From positions 1-22,434 of the IMG/VR virus record IMGVR_UViG_3300047678_000818: a stretch of 22,434 nucleotides of DNA; one strand, written 5' to 3'. This document shows positions 1 through 7,691 of this stretch, in pieces (within the stretch, counting starts at the first letter, position 1; each line of letters starts with the position of its first letter). This stretch comes from a virus. The notes beneath the pieces are model-generated. The model was given only the letters and a program-made list of their open reading frames with translations, searched no databases and was not told the DNA's origin. A program made the translations under genes and the position numbers.

Positions 1-2307
1 TCACTGTGGGGGTGGGCCGGCGATCTCGATGACCTTCCGGTTGTGCTCGTCGACGATCAGCTCGCGGAACTGCGGCGGCACCTCCAGGATCACCGAGCCC
101 AGGCGCAGACCCACGTTGCACTGGAAGGCCCACACCAGCTGCAGCGGCCGCTGCTGTGTCTGCAGCACGATGCCCTTCCAGGTGTCTTCGAAGTAGTTGT
201 CGCGCACGATGATCTGCGGGCCGTAGACACCCGCCAGGCGCATGCCCTGCAACTGCAGCGACACGGCGTTGCCACCGGCCAGCACCACGTGGTTGGCGCG
301 CGCCAGTACCGAGCCGGCATTGCCGACGAAGATGCCGTAGCGCCCACCGGTGGTCACGCCCGTGAGCTGCACCTCGACGCGGTTGCCTTCGATGCGCACG
401 CGCTCGGCCTTCAGCGGCGTGCCCTCCTGCTCGGCGGTTTCAGACAGGCCCACCGCAATGCCGCGCACGACATCGCGCACGACATTGCCTTCGATCTGCA
501 CCGTGCCCGCCTTGCGCCCGGCGACGACGATGCCGCGCTGCAGCCGGCCCTTCGGGTCGGACGCCGCGATGTGGTTGCCGCGGATGGCCAGCACGTCGCC
601 GTTCACGCACAACAGGCCTTGCTGACTTTCGCCGACCATGAACTCGCAATCGCTCACCGTGTAGCGCGCACGCGGCATGGCGCTCAGCGCCGCGTCGCGC
701 ACGGTGACCACCATGCCCACGGCACCCAGCGTCTCGCCGCCGGCACAGGTGGCCTGCACGCGTTCGACGCTGACACGCGGCGTGTCGACGATGGTCAGCG
801 CGCCATGCAAACCCAGGCCCAGTTCGCCGCGGCCGACGTTCACGGTGCGCCCTTCCACCGCGATGTCGCACACCTCCACCGCCTGGCAGTTCAGCACGCG
901 CAGCGCGCACTCGCCCGACAGGTTCACCAGCGTGGCGCCGTGGCCGTGCACGCGCACGCGGCCGGCCTTCTCAATCACCAACGGCTCGCGCAATTCGTAG
1001 CGCCCGGGCTCGAAGCACAGCGTGGCGTCGACGCCGACCAGCTGGCGCAGCGTGGCCGGAATGTCGCTGGCCCGGTGCAGCACGATGTGCAGGCAGCTGC
1101 CGGCGCGCAGGCGGTCGATGGCGGTCTGCACCTCGGTCACGCCGGGCATGCCGGCGCGCGGGCCGTCGAGCCAGATCTGCTCGGCGGCGTGCAGGTTGCG
1201 CCCGTCGCGTGTGAACAGCAGCGGGCCGCCCGCGCCACCGATGCGCCATGCGCGGTAGCGGCCGGCGGCCGGGTCGCCGGCCAGGTCCACCGCGTCGCCG
1301 CGCAGCGCCGCGGCCAGCACGGCCGGCGCCTCGCTGGCGGCCAGTGGCGTTTCCTTGACGGGTGCGCGCTCGGCCAGAAAGATCTTCAGCGCGTTGAAGC
1401 TGGTGCCGGCCGGCAGCAGGCCTGCCGGCGGCAGCCACGACAAGCTGGTCTTGGCGGGCGAGGCCAGCACCGCGGGTGTCTCGGCGATGTGCTCCTGGAA
1501 CTGCACCAGCTGCGCTTCGCCCAGCGCGACCACGGTCTCGCCGATCCAGGCCGACCAGGCCGTGCTGGCGGCCCCGGCGGCCAGGCGGCGGCGCACCGCC
1601 CAGCGGTCGATGAAGACGATGCGCTCGTCGCGCATGTAGACCACGGCGAGTGGCACGTCGCACTCGCTCAGGCCGCTGCCACGCAGGCGCGCCATCTCGC
1701 CGTCGACTTCGCTGCCCGGCGACAGGAAGGCGTGCGCGATCTGGTTGCGCAGCAACGCCACGGCGGCCGCGCTGGTGCCGGTGACGTTCCAGTTGCTGAT
1801 GCGCAGCAGGCGCAGCTGCACGGCCTCGACATAGGCGTCGGTGCTGCAGCGGGTATTGACGGCCTCCAGCGCCAGCACCGGCGCCTTGCCCTCGGCCACG
1901 GTCACCGGCGCCAGCGTCAGCAGGAAGAGGCCGTCACCGGCGACGTAGGGCGCGCCGGCCAGCGTGCCGCAGGGGCCGAAGCCGGTGGCCACCGCAGCCG
2001 TGTTTTCGGCCGGTGGCGCCACCAGTTGCACGGTGGGGTCGGTGGCCAGATGCAGCACCAGGCCCGAAGGCGCCACGCCCAGGCCGCGCGTGACCTTCAC
2101 GCGGCCGGGCGGCAGGCCCGCCAGAGCACTCACTTCCAGGCCCCAGGCGATGCCCGGGCCACTGGCTGCGCCGACGCGGCGGTCGGCCAGCTGCCTTGCC
2201 GCCTGCTCGCGCTGCAGGTCGGCGCCGGTGAGCAGGCGGCCATTGAAGAAGTTGATGTCGCGGATGGCCTCGTCCGCCAGCGGGGTGCCGAGCGTGGTGG
2301 CAGCCAT
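1..2307 (-). CDS. Right-handed beta-helix, tailspike-like protein
   Basis: 768 aa. The start is the ATG at 2307, sharing a base with the fibre stop (TGATG); a longer open frame upstream overlaps the fibre gene and reads as noise. The stop is the first three bases of the window, so the gene is complete. Residues ~13-90 form the domain shared with the fibre ('DINFFNGRLLTGADLQREQAAR', 'VTRGLGVAPSGLVL'). Residues ~100-390 are a beta-rich linker region. Residues ~430-740 show a parallel beta-helix with successive rungs: 'VRVHGHGATLVNL', 'VEVCDIAVEG', 'ALTIVDTPRVSVERVQA', 'VLAIRGNHIAA', 'VQIEGNVVRDV', 'VRIEGNRVEV', 'IIVRDNYFED'. Such folds serve phage tailspikes and carbohydrate lyases; no catalytic residues can be assigned by eye. 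The likely role is a glycan-binding or glycan-cutting distal element. Confidence 0.82.
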   Translation of the reverse strand: MAATTLGTPLADEAIRDINFFNGRLLTGADLQREQAARQLADRRVGAASGPGIAWGLEVSALAGLPPGRVKVTRGLGVAPSGLVLHLATDPTVQLVAPPAENTAAVATGFGPCGTLAGAPYVAGDGLFLLTLAPVTVAEGKAPVLALEAVNTRCSTDAYVEAVQLRLLRISNWNVTGTSAAAVALLRNQIAHAFLSPGSEVDGEMARLRGSGLSECDVPLAVVYMRDERIVFIDRWAVRRRLAAGAASTAWSAWIGETVVALGEAQLVQFQEHIAETPAVLASPAKTSLSWLPPAGLLPAGTSFNALKIFLAERAPVKETPLAASEAPAVLAAALRGDAVDLAGDPAAGRYRAWRIGGAGGPLLFTRDGRNLHAAEQIWLDGPRAGMPGVTEVQTAIDRLRAGSCLHIVLHRASDIPATLRQLVGVDATLCFEPGRYELREPLVIEKAGRVRVHGHGATLVNLSGECALRVLNCQAVEVCDIAVEGRTVNVGRGELGLGLHGALTIVDTPRVSVERVQATCAGGETLGAVGMVVTVRDAALSAMPRARYTVSDCEFMVGESQQGLLCVNGDVLAIRGNHIAASDPKGRLQRGIVVAGRKAGTVQIEGNVVRDVVRGIAVGLSETAEQEGTPLKAERVRIEGNRVEVQLTGVTTGGRYGIFVGNAGSVLARANHVVLAGGNAVSLQLQGMRLAGVYGPQIIVRDNYFEDTWKGIVLQTQQRPLQLVWAFQCNVGLRLGSVILEVPPQFRELIVDEHNRKVIEIAGPPPQ

Positions 2308-4712
2308 CACGCGGGCCTTGCCGGGTTGAAGTTGCTGACCTCGTAGTGCACGCGCTGCGTTGTGCCCAGCAGGCCCTGTTGGGCGAAGATCACGATGGCA
2401 AAGCTCACCGAGCGCGCCGACACCACGCGCACGGCGTCGACGAAGGCCATCACCGGCCGGCGCTCGTTCCACATGGGCGTCAGCTTCACCACCAGCCCTT
2501 CCTGCAACGCCGGCGCGCCGGCCACGCTCTCGGCGACGATCTCGATGACCTGCTGCGTCTGGTTGGCGGCGCCCAGGCGGCCGTTGGCGCTGGCCGAGGT
2601 CGGGCTCAGGGACAGCGAGGTCGACCCGACCGCGAAGTCGACGCTCAGCACGCCGGCGGCCACCAGCACGATGCCGGCGGCCACCGGCGCCGCGCGTGGC
2701 ACCCAGGCCTGGCCGTCGAAGAACAGCATGTCGCCACGCGCCGGCTGCGGCGCACGCAGCGGCACGCGCTGCAGGCTTTCGACCTGCGCGGCGCTGATCG
2801 CACCACTCAGGTCACCGCCCAGCGCGGGCAGCGCCGGCAGACTGTGGCTGTGCGTGGCCAGCGCGTAGGCCGTGCCGGTGCCCGTGACGCCAGCCTGGCC
2901 GAAGGCCAGCCCGGGCGGCGGTGTGGTGCCCGGCGCCGGCCCGGTACCACCGCCACCCGTGGCATTGGCCGGTGCCCAGGCGGTGCCGTTGAAGGCCAGC
3001 ACCTGCTGCGCCTGCGGCTGCGTGTTGAGCACCGGACGGCCTTGCAGCTGCACGACGCGGACTTCCTGCACGCCAGCCACGAGCAGCGCCGCCACGTCGC
3101 CCGCCAGCGCCGGTGTGCCATGCGTGTGGTCGGCACGCGCGAACGCCGTGTTGTTGGCGCCATTGCCGCTGGGCAGGCCGAACTGCGTCTGCGCCGTCAC
3201 CGCGCCGGCCGTGGGCACCGTGCCGGCCGCGCTGGGCCGCCAGACGAAGCCGGTGCCCTGCGCCTGCACGGTGAGCACCTGCCCCACCGTGAGCGGCGGT
3301 GTGGCGTCCACCGGCACGCCGCGCAGGCCGGTCACGCGCAGCTGCTGTACCGCAGGGTTGCCCACGTCCACCGCTTCGGCGTCGCCCACCAGCGTGGGCG
3401 TGCCGTGGCTGTGGTCGGCGCGCGCAAAGGTGGTGGCTGTACCGACCACGGTGGCCTGGCCGAAACGGCGTTCGGCGGCCACCGCGCCACCGGCCACCGG
3501 CCAGGGCTGCGGCGCCCACTGCCCGCCGTTGAAAACCAGCACCTCGTTGTTGGCCGGCGCAACATTGGCGATGGGGTCGCCGCGCAACGCCACGACCTCG
3601 TTCGCCTGGATCAGCCCCACCACGTCGCCACCGAGCGGCGGCAGCGTGGGCGTGCCGTGGCGGTGGTCGGCACGCGCGTAGGCGGTGTCGACGCCCACCG
3701 CCGGCGCCATGCCGAAGGCCAGCGCGGACTGCACGCTGATGGCCGGCTCGGGCGCCGGGTTCTGGCTGATGAGTTCCTGCACCATGCGCAGGCTCAGCAG
3801 CACGGGCCGCGCGTCTTCGACGATGTCGACGTCGGCGTCTGCCGACTTGTCGCTGCTGTGCACCTGCAGGTTCAGCGCCGCCAGCAGCACGGCGTCGTCC
3901 ACGCCACCGGGCGCGGTGGGGCTGGGGCCGCACCCGTAGCGGGCGCGCCAGAGCGGACGCAGCTCGGTCGCCCACAGGCGCAGCGCGGCGCGCAGCAGCT
4001 CGTCGGTGCTGCCGAGCGTGGCCGCGGGCGAGCCGAACATGAAGTCGGCAGAGTGCGGCGAACTCGGCTCCAGCCAGGCCAGTGCGGCCTCACGCAACTG
4101 CGCCAGGAATTCGGACTCGCTCAGCGGCGGCGAGGTCGGGTCCACCGGCACCTGGGCCAGCCAGTCGGCGAAGTCGCGGATGGCGTTCTCTTCGATCTGG
4201 TCAGGCGGCTGCAGGCGCAATTCGAGCTTGAAGCAGTCGGCAATGCGCGAAGCCGCGGTGAGGTCTTCTTCACTGCGGCAGGGCTCGCCGGGCACCGGCA
4301 GCAGGTCGGTGGCGCAGCTGTCGTATGACAGCACCACGTAGACCGTGAGCGGCGCCGGCTGCGTGGCGCCGTTGACGACGGCGGGCAACAGCTCCCAGTT
4401 CTTCTGCAGCCAGGCGTTGATGTCGCAGCACTGCTCACTCGGCACGCATACCGGCGTGCCCGACGGCATGAAGGCCATGCCCGGCGTGACGCGCACGCGC
4501 GGCGCGCCCGGGTCCACCGCCACCCTCAGGCCGCGCACCGTGCCGTAGCCCAGCACTTCGCGCGCCAGCTCATGGCGGCGCGCGATGTGCCAGGCCTGTT
4601 CCTGCACGAAGTCGTCGACGCCGAGCAGCATGCCCTTGGTGTAGTTGACGCGCTTGCCGGTATCCAGCGGCGCCGCGCCGGCGCCGGTGGTGGTTGATCC
4701 GCAGCATCCCAT
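2307..4712 (-). CDS. Repeat-containing tail-fibre-like protein with His-x-His motifs
   Basis: 801 aa. Residues ~20-100 form a domain shared with the next gene ('RVNYTKGMLLGVDDFVQEQAWHIARR', 'GYGTVRGLRV', 'VTPGMAFMPSGTPV'), probably the baseplate-docking part. Residues ~100-325 are a mixed helical region with several cysteines (C89, C95, C96, C133, C145, C160, C261). Residues ~329-674 hold four tandem ~75-90-aa repeats, each with an '(F/Y)ARADHxHGTPxL' segment followed by a 'VLxFNGxxWxP' segment. A C-terminal beta domain (~675-801) follows. HxH motifs in T4-type fibres bind metal along a trimeric needle, which suggests a trimeric fibre here (inference). The N-terminus MGCCG is unusual. The stop overlaps the next ATG by one base. 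Role: probable receptor-contact or target-sensing fibre (Afp13/Pvc13 position), although the sequence is unlike adenovirus-type fibres. Confidence 0.82.
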   Translation of the reverse strand: MGCCGSTTTGAGAAPLDTGKRVNYTKGMLLGVDDFVQEQAWHIARRHELAREVLGYGTVRGLRVAVDPGAPRVRVTPGMAFMPSGTPVCVPSEQCCDINAWLQKNWELLPAVVNGATQPAPLTVYVVLSYDSCATDLLPVPGEPCRSEEDLTAASRIADCFKLELRLQPPDQIEENAIRDFADWLAQVPVDPTSPPLSESEFLAQLREAALAWLEPSSPHSADFMFGSPAATLGSTDELLRAALRLWATELRPLWRARYGCGPSPTAPGGVDDAVLLAALNLQVHSSDKSADADVDIVEDARPVLLSLRMVQELISQNPAPEPAISVQSALAFGMAPAVGVDTAYARADHRHGTPTLPPLGGDVVGLIQANEVVALRGDPIANVAPANNEVLVFNGGQWAPQPWPVAGGAVAAERRFGQATVVGTATTFARADHSHGTPTLVGDAEAVDVGNPAVQQLRVTGLRGVPVDATPPLTVGQVLTVQAQGTGFVWRPSAAGTVPTAGAVTAQTQFGLPSGNGANNTAFARADHTHGTPALAGDVAALLVAGVQEVRVVQLQGRPVLNTQPQAQQVLAFNGTAWAPANATGGGGTGPAPGTTPPPGLAFGQAGVTGTGTAYALATHSHSLPALPALGGDLSGAISAAQVESLQRVPLRAPQPARGDMLFFDGQAWVPRAAPVAAGIVLVAAGVLSVDFAVGSTSLSLSPTSASANGRLGAANQTQQVIEIVAESVAGAPALQEGLVVKLTPMWNERRPVMAFVDAVRVVSARSVSFAIVIFAQQGLLGTTQRVHYEVSNFNPARPA
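2691..3728 (-). repeat. Four tandem protein-coding repeats with HxH motifs in the fibre gene
   Basis: Approximate units (residues of the 801-aa protein): 329-403, 414-495, 510-584 and 602-674. Each has FG near its start, then ARADH-x-HGTPxL (the fourth is degenerate, ATHSHSLPAL), GGD(V/L) or GD, an L-x-G/R-x-P segment, and VLxFNGxxWxP (degenerate in the second unit as VLTVQAQGTGFVWRP). His pairs fall at 350/352, 434/436, 529/531 and 621/623. The repeats are diverged at DNA level, so they look old rather than recently amplified. Confidence 0.85.
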
Positions 4713-4719
4713 GTGTCTG

Positions 4720-4725
4720 TCCTCC
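4720..4725 (-). promoter_or_regulatory. Strong ribosome binding site of the repeat fibre gene
   Basis: GGAGGA on the minus strand, 7 bases before the ATG at 4712, inside the 33-base intergenic gap. It fixes the MGCCGSTTTG start and shows that this gene is translated independently rather than by overlap coupling. Confidence 0.75.
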
Positions 4726-4745
4726 AGCTCGGCGGCGCGGGGCCG

Positions 4746-7688
4746 TCAGCATTCCAGCAAAAGTCGGTCGGCCGGCACGTCAGGCCGCGGGGCCACACGT
4801 GCCGCACCCAGGTGGCCCACGCCCAGCACCAGCGGCGGTGCGAAGGCGGGGTCGCGGCTGCCGTCGCCCAGCAGCGTGTCCAGGCCGAGGCGTATCTGGC
4901 CCAGGCGGAACAGCGCCCAGTAGGGCCGAACCTCGAAGCGCGTGTGCGCCGGCTTGGCCAGCCGCACCACGCGCTGCGCCAGGTCGACCTGCTGCGCCAG
5001 CGCCGCGGCATCGGCCTGCGGGCCGGCGATGGGCAGCAGCACGCTGAAGGCGTGGGCGCGCGCGGCCATGCCTTCCACCCGTGTCTCGAACAGCGCCCAG
5101 TCGGCCAGCGCCTGCCACTGCGCGGGCAGCAGCGTCGGTGGCGGCAGCAGATCGAAGGCCGGCCACTCGGCGCCAGTGGTGCTGGTGTAGCTGTCAATGC
5201 GCAGGTGGCGCCGCGCGACGTAGGCCTGCCAGCGGCGCAGCCAGCGCCTGAGCGGGCCGTTCAGGCCAGCCAGGAAATTGACCCAGGCGCCGCGCGCCGC
5301 CTCGGCGCCGGCCTCGCCATCGCGCGGCCAGTATGCGGGCACCTGCGCCGTGAGCAAGCCGCCGATGGGCCTGCCGCCATAGGCCTTCCAGGCGGCGTCG
5401 AACTGCTGCGCCAGTTGCGGCACGGCGCCCAGCGTCTGCGCACAGAAGTCTTGCCACGCCGCACGCAGCGCCTCGCTGGGTGGCAGCGGGGCGAACAGCG
5501 CCGCATCGTCGGCGTGGCCGGCCTGCGCCAGCCAGTCGCGCCAGCGGCGGTGCAGGCCGGCGCCACCTTCGGCCAAGGTCCAGCGCGCGCCGGCCAGCAC
5601 CTGGCGCGGTGCGTCACTGAAAGTGGTTTCGCCCGGCAGCGCCGGCGGCAGGCGCCGCGTGAGGAAGCTTTCGACGACGCGCACGCCCCAGGGCTGACGC
5701 TGCGAAGGCGCGGGCAGCGCAAAGTCTTCGTCGGGCACGCAACGCGACAACGCCAGCTGCACCGCCAGCCGCAGCGCCGCCGTGGTGCCACGGTACTGGT
5801 ACAGCGGCATGGCATGGCGGATGAGCTGGCGGCGCCGCGCGTCGTCCAGCGACGGGTCGAGCACCAGGCCCAGCCAGCCGGCCAGCCAGTCCAGCGTGTC
5901 GGCCGGCGCGCTGCGCACGTCAAACAGTGCGGAAGCCGCGGCGATGCGGTCCTCCAGCGTCGTGAACTGGCCTTCGAAGTTGGCCAGGAAGCGTTCCAGG
6001 AAGTCGGCCGAGGTGGCGTCCTCGCGATACACCGCCGGCAGGTAGCGCTGCGAATACGAAAAGCGCGGCTTCCAGGCGCGCAGCGCCACCACGCGCGGCG
6101 TGGCGAGTTCGTTGCCTTCGAAGCTCAGGCGCAGCTGCAGCCAGCGGCCGCGCGCGCGCTGGAAGAGCAGCTCCCAGCTGCCGTGGCCTTGCGACGCGTC
6201 GGTGTGCGAGCCCGGCGCGTCCATCAACCACGGCAGCTCGCTGCCGTCGGGCCGCAGCACGGGCAGCGGTTCGCCCAGCCAGGGCAGACCGGCCAGCAGC
6301 GCTTTCTCATCGGCGCAGCGTGTGGCCACGCGCACCTGGCAGCCGGGCGGGATGCAGGCATCGAGCAGCAGGCGGTGCCAGGCGCAGCCCGGATCCTGGC
6401 CGTCGAAAGCCGGCGTGAGCAGCACGCCCAGCGGCTGGTAGCGCGGCCGGCGCTGCGCCACCAGCGGCAGCCAGCGGCCCTGGCTCTCGTACAGCGCGCC
6501 GGTGTCGCCCACCACGCTGGCGCGGCCGGTGGTGACGAGGTCCAGCCCGCCATAGCGCTTCAGCGGCAGGAAGCCGGCATCGGGCATCAGCTGCAGGGTG
6601 GCGGCACTGCGCACAAGGTCAAAGGCCAGCGCCTGGTTGCCTTCGTCGCCCACCACGATGAGGCGCTGGCGGTCGATGCCGTCGAAGGGGAACTTCAGCG
6701 CGTGCAGCACCATGTCGAAGCCGCGCAGCACAAAGCCAGGCCGGTCTTCGGGCGCAATGACATCCAGCACCACGCGCGTCGACGCCTGCGCCACCAGCGC
6801 GCCGGCCGCGTACAGGCTGATGAGCGCGAAGCCGTCGCTGCCGGTGCCGTCCAGCACGGCGATGGCGCCATCTTCCAGCACCTGCAGCGCCACCGGGTCG
6901 CCGCCACCGGCTGCGGTGGTGACCAGGTCGAACCAGGGTTGCGACGGCGGAGCGGCCGGCGGCGGCAGGCTGCCGTCAGCGGGCCTAAAGTCGCTGGGCT
7001 CCTCAGGCGCCACGGGGAACACGGCCTCCATGCCCAGGCGGCGGTCGAGCAGCCAGACGCGCCTGTTCTCGCGGTCGAGCACGGCCACGCCACCGCCGAC
7101 GCGCGCCGCCATGTCCTGCGGCACCAGCCGCCATGGCGCCGGCCAGGCCAGCTGCAGCGGCGGGCCACCGGCCAGCAGGTCGAACATCAGCAGGCCGCCG
7201 GGTTCACCGGGGCGCGGCACGATCCCAGCCACCAGGTAGTGACCAGTGGTGACTGCCAGTGCGTGCAGTTCGAGCGGCAGCACCGGCGTGGGTGCATCCA
7301 CCGGGCCGAAGTCACCGGGCTCGGCATCGGCAGCCACCTCGGCCACCGGCCAGTAGACGCTGATGCGGCCCGAGCCGGCCGAACGCACGTCGATGCGGCG
7401 CCCACCATCGACGATGGCGTAGACGTTGCCATGCCGGTCGGCCGCGGCGCCGAGGCGGCGTGCGGGGTCGGGCACGCGGTCACCACTGCCGGCACGGAAG
7501 CGACCGACGCGCTGCGCCAGCGACACACTCGCCTGCGCCTCGTCATAAGCCAGTGGCGTGGCCGCACGGCCGGCGGCGCTGTCCCACAGGCTCTGCAGCG
7601 TCGGCGTGCCGGGCACGTCGTGCATGCAGCGGCCCCAGTCGTGCTGGCCCAGCACGAGCGCGAAGCGGGAGCCGTTGGCGTCTTGCAT
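4746..7688 (-). CDS. gpI-like baseplate protein with N-terminal beta-propeller-like region (TIGR02242-type)
   Basis: 980 aa. Residues ~1-500 are beta-rich with recurring 'V..LD' strands ('HGNVYAIVDGGRRIDV', 'GGVAVLDRENRRVWLLDRRLG', 'GAIAVLDGTGSDGFALISLY', 'DRQRLIVVGDEGNQALAF'), suggesting a beta-propeller. From ~535 the phage tail domain TIGR02242 / P2 gpI-like begins: 'KPRFSYSQRYLPAVYRED', 'SADFLERFLANFEGQFTTLEDRI', 'SAPADTLDWLAGWLGL', 'QLIRHAMPLYQYRGTTAALRLAVQLAL'. The last ~60 residues carry the family's conserved end ('KPAHTRFEVRPYWALFRLGQIRLGLDTLLGDGS', 'PLVLGVGHLG'). This is the Afp12/Pvc12-type baseplate wedge component. It ends in Glu-Cys. GGAG lies about 9 bases before the ATG, and the gap to the fibre gene is 33 bases, the longest in the window. 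Confidence 0.9.
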   Translation of the reverse strand: MQDANGSRFALVLGQHDWGRCMHDVPGTPTLQSLWDSAAGRAATPLAYDEAQASVSLAQRVGRFRAGSGDRVPDPARRLGAAADRHGNVYAIVDGGRRIDVRSAGSGRISVYWPVAEVAADAEPGDFGPVDAPTPVLPLELHALAVTTGHYLVAGIVPRPGEPGGLLMFDLLAGGPPLQLAWPAPWRLVPQDMAARVGGGVAVLDRENRRVWLLDRRLGMEAVFPVAPEEPSDFRPADGSLPPPAAPPSQPWFDLVTTAAGGGDPVALQVLEDGAIAVLDGTGSDGFALISLYAAGALVAQASTRVVLDVIAPEDRPGFVLRGFDMVLHALKFPFDGIDRQRLIVVGDEGNQALAFDLVRSAATLQLMPDAGFLPLKRYGGLDLVTTGRASVVGDTGALYESQGRWLPLVAQRRPRYQPLGVLLTPAFDGQDPGCAWHRLLLDACIPPGCQVRVATRCADEKALLAGLPWLGEPLPVLRPDGSELPWLMDAPGSHTDASQGHGSWELLFQRARGRWLQLRLSFEGNELATPRVVALRAWKPRFSYSQRYLPAVYREDATSADFLERFLANFEGQFTTLEDRIAAASALFDVRSAPADTLDWLAGWLGLVLDPSLDDARRRQLIRHAMPLYQYRGTTAALRLAVQLALSRCVPDEDFALPAPSQRQPWGVRVVESFLTRRLPPALPGETTFSDAPRQVLAGARWTLAEGGAGLHRRWRDWLAQAGHADDAALFAPLPPSEALRAAWQDFCAQTLGAVPQLAQQFDAAWKAYGGRPIGGLLTAQVPAYWPRDGEAGAEAARGAWVNFLAGLNGPLRRWLRRWQAYVARRHLRIDSYTSTTGAEWPAFDLLPPPTLLPAQWQALADWALFETRVEGMAARAHAFSVLLPIAGPQADAAALAQQVDLAQRVVRLAKPAHTRFEVRPYWALFRLGQIRLGLDTLLGDGSRDPAFAPPLVLGVGHLGAARVAPRPDVPADRLLLEC

Positions 7689-7691
7689 GCG

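Noticed and set aside
43-2346. A plus-strand open frame of about 767 codons
   Set aside because: Antisense to the beta-helix gene, whose minus-strand product has clear solenoid rungs; the plus-strand product is a His/Gln/Ala-rich artefact.
2308-2472. N-terminal extension of the beta-helix protein by 55 residues
   Set aside because: It would overlap the end of the fibre gene by ~165 bases and is Arg/Gly/Ala-rich without pattern. The ATG at 2307 has the usual TGATG coupling and directly precedes the shared domain.
4694-4706. Lipoprotein-like or lipid-modified MGCCG N-terminus of the fibre
   Set aside because: There is no signal peptide or lipobox with a hydrophobic stretch, and N-myristoylation or palmitoylation of this type is not a bacterial process. 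Kept only as a note on cysteines.
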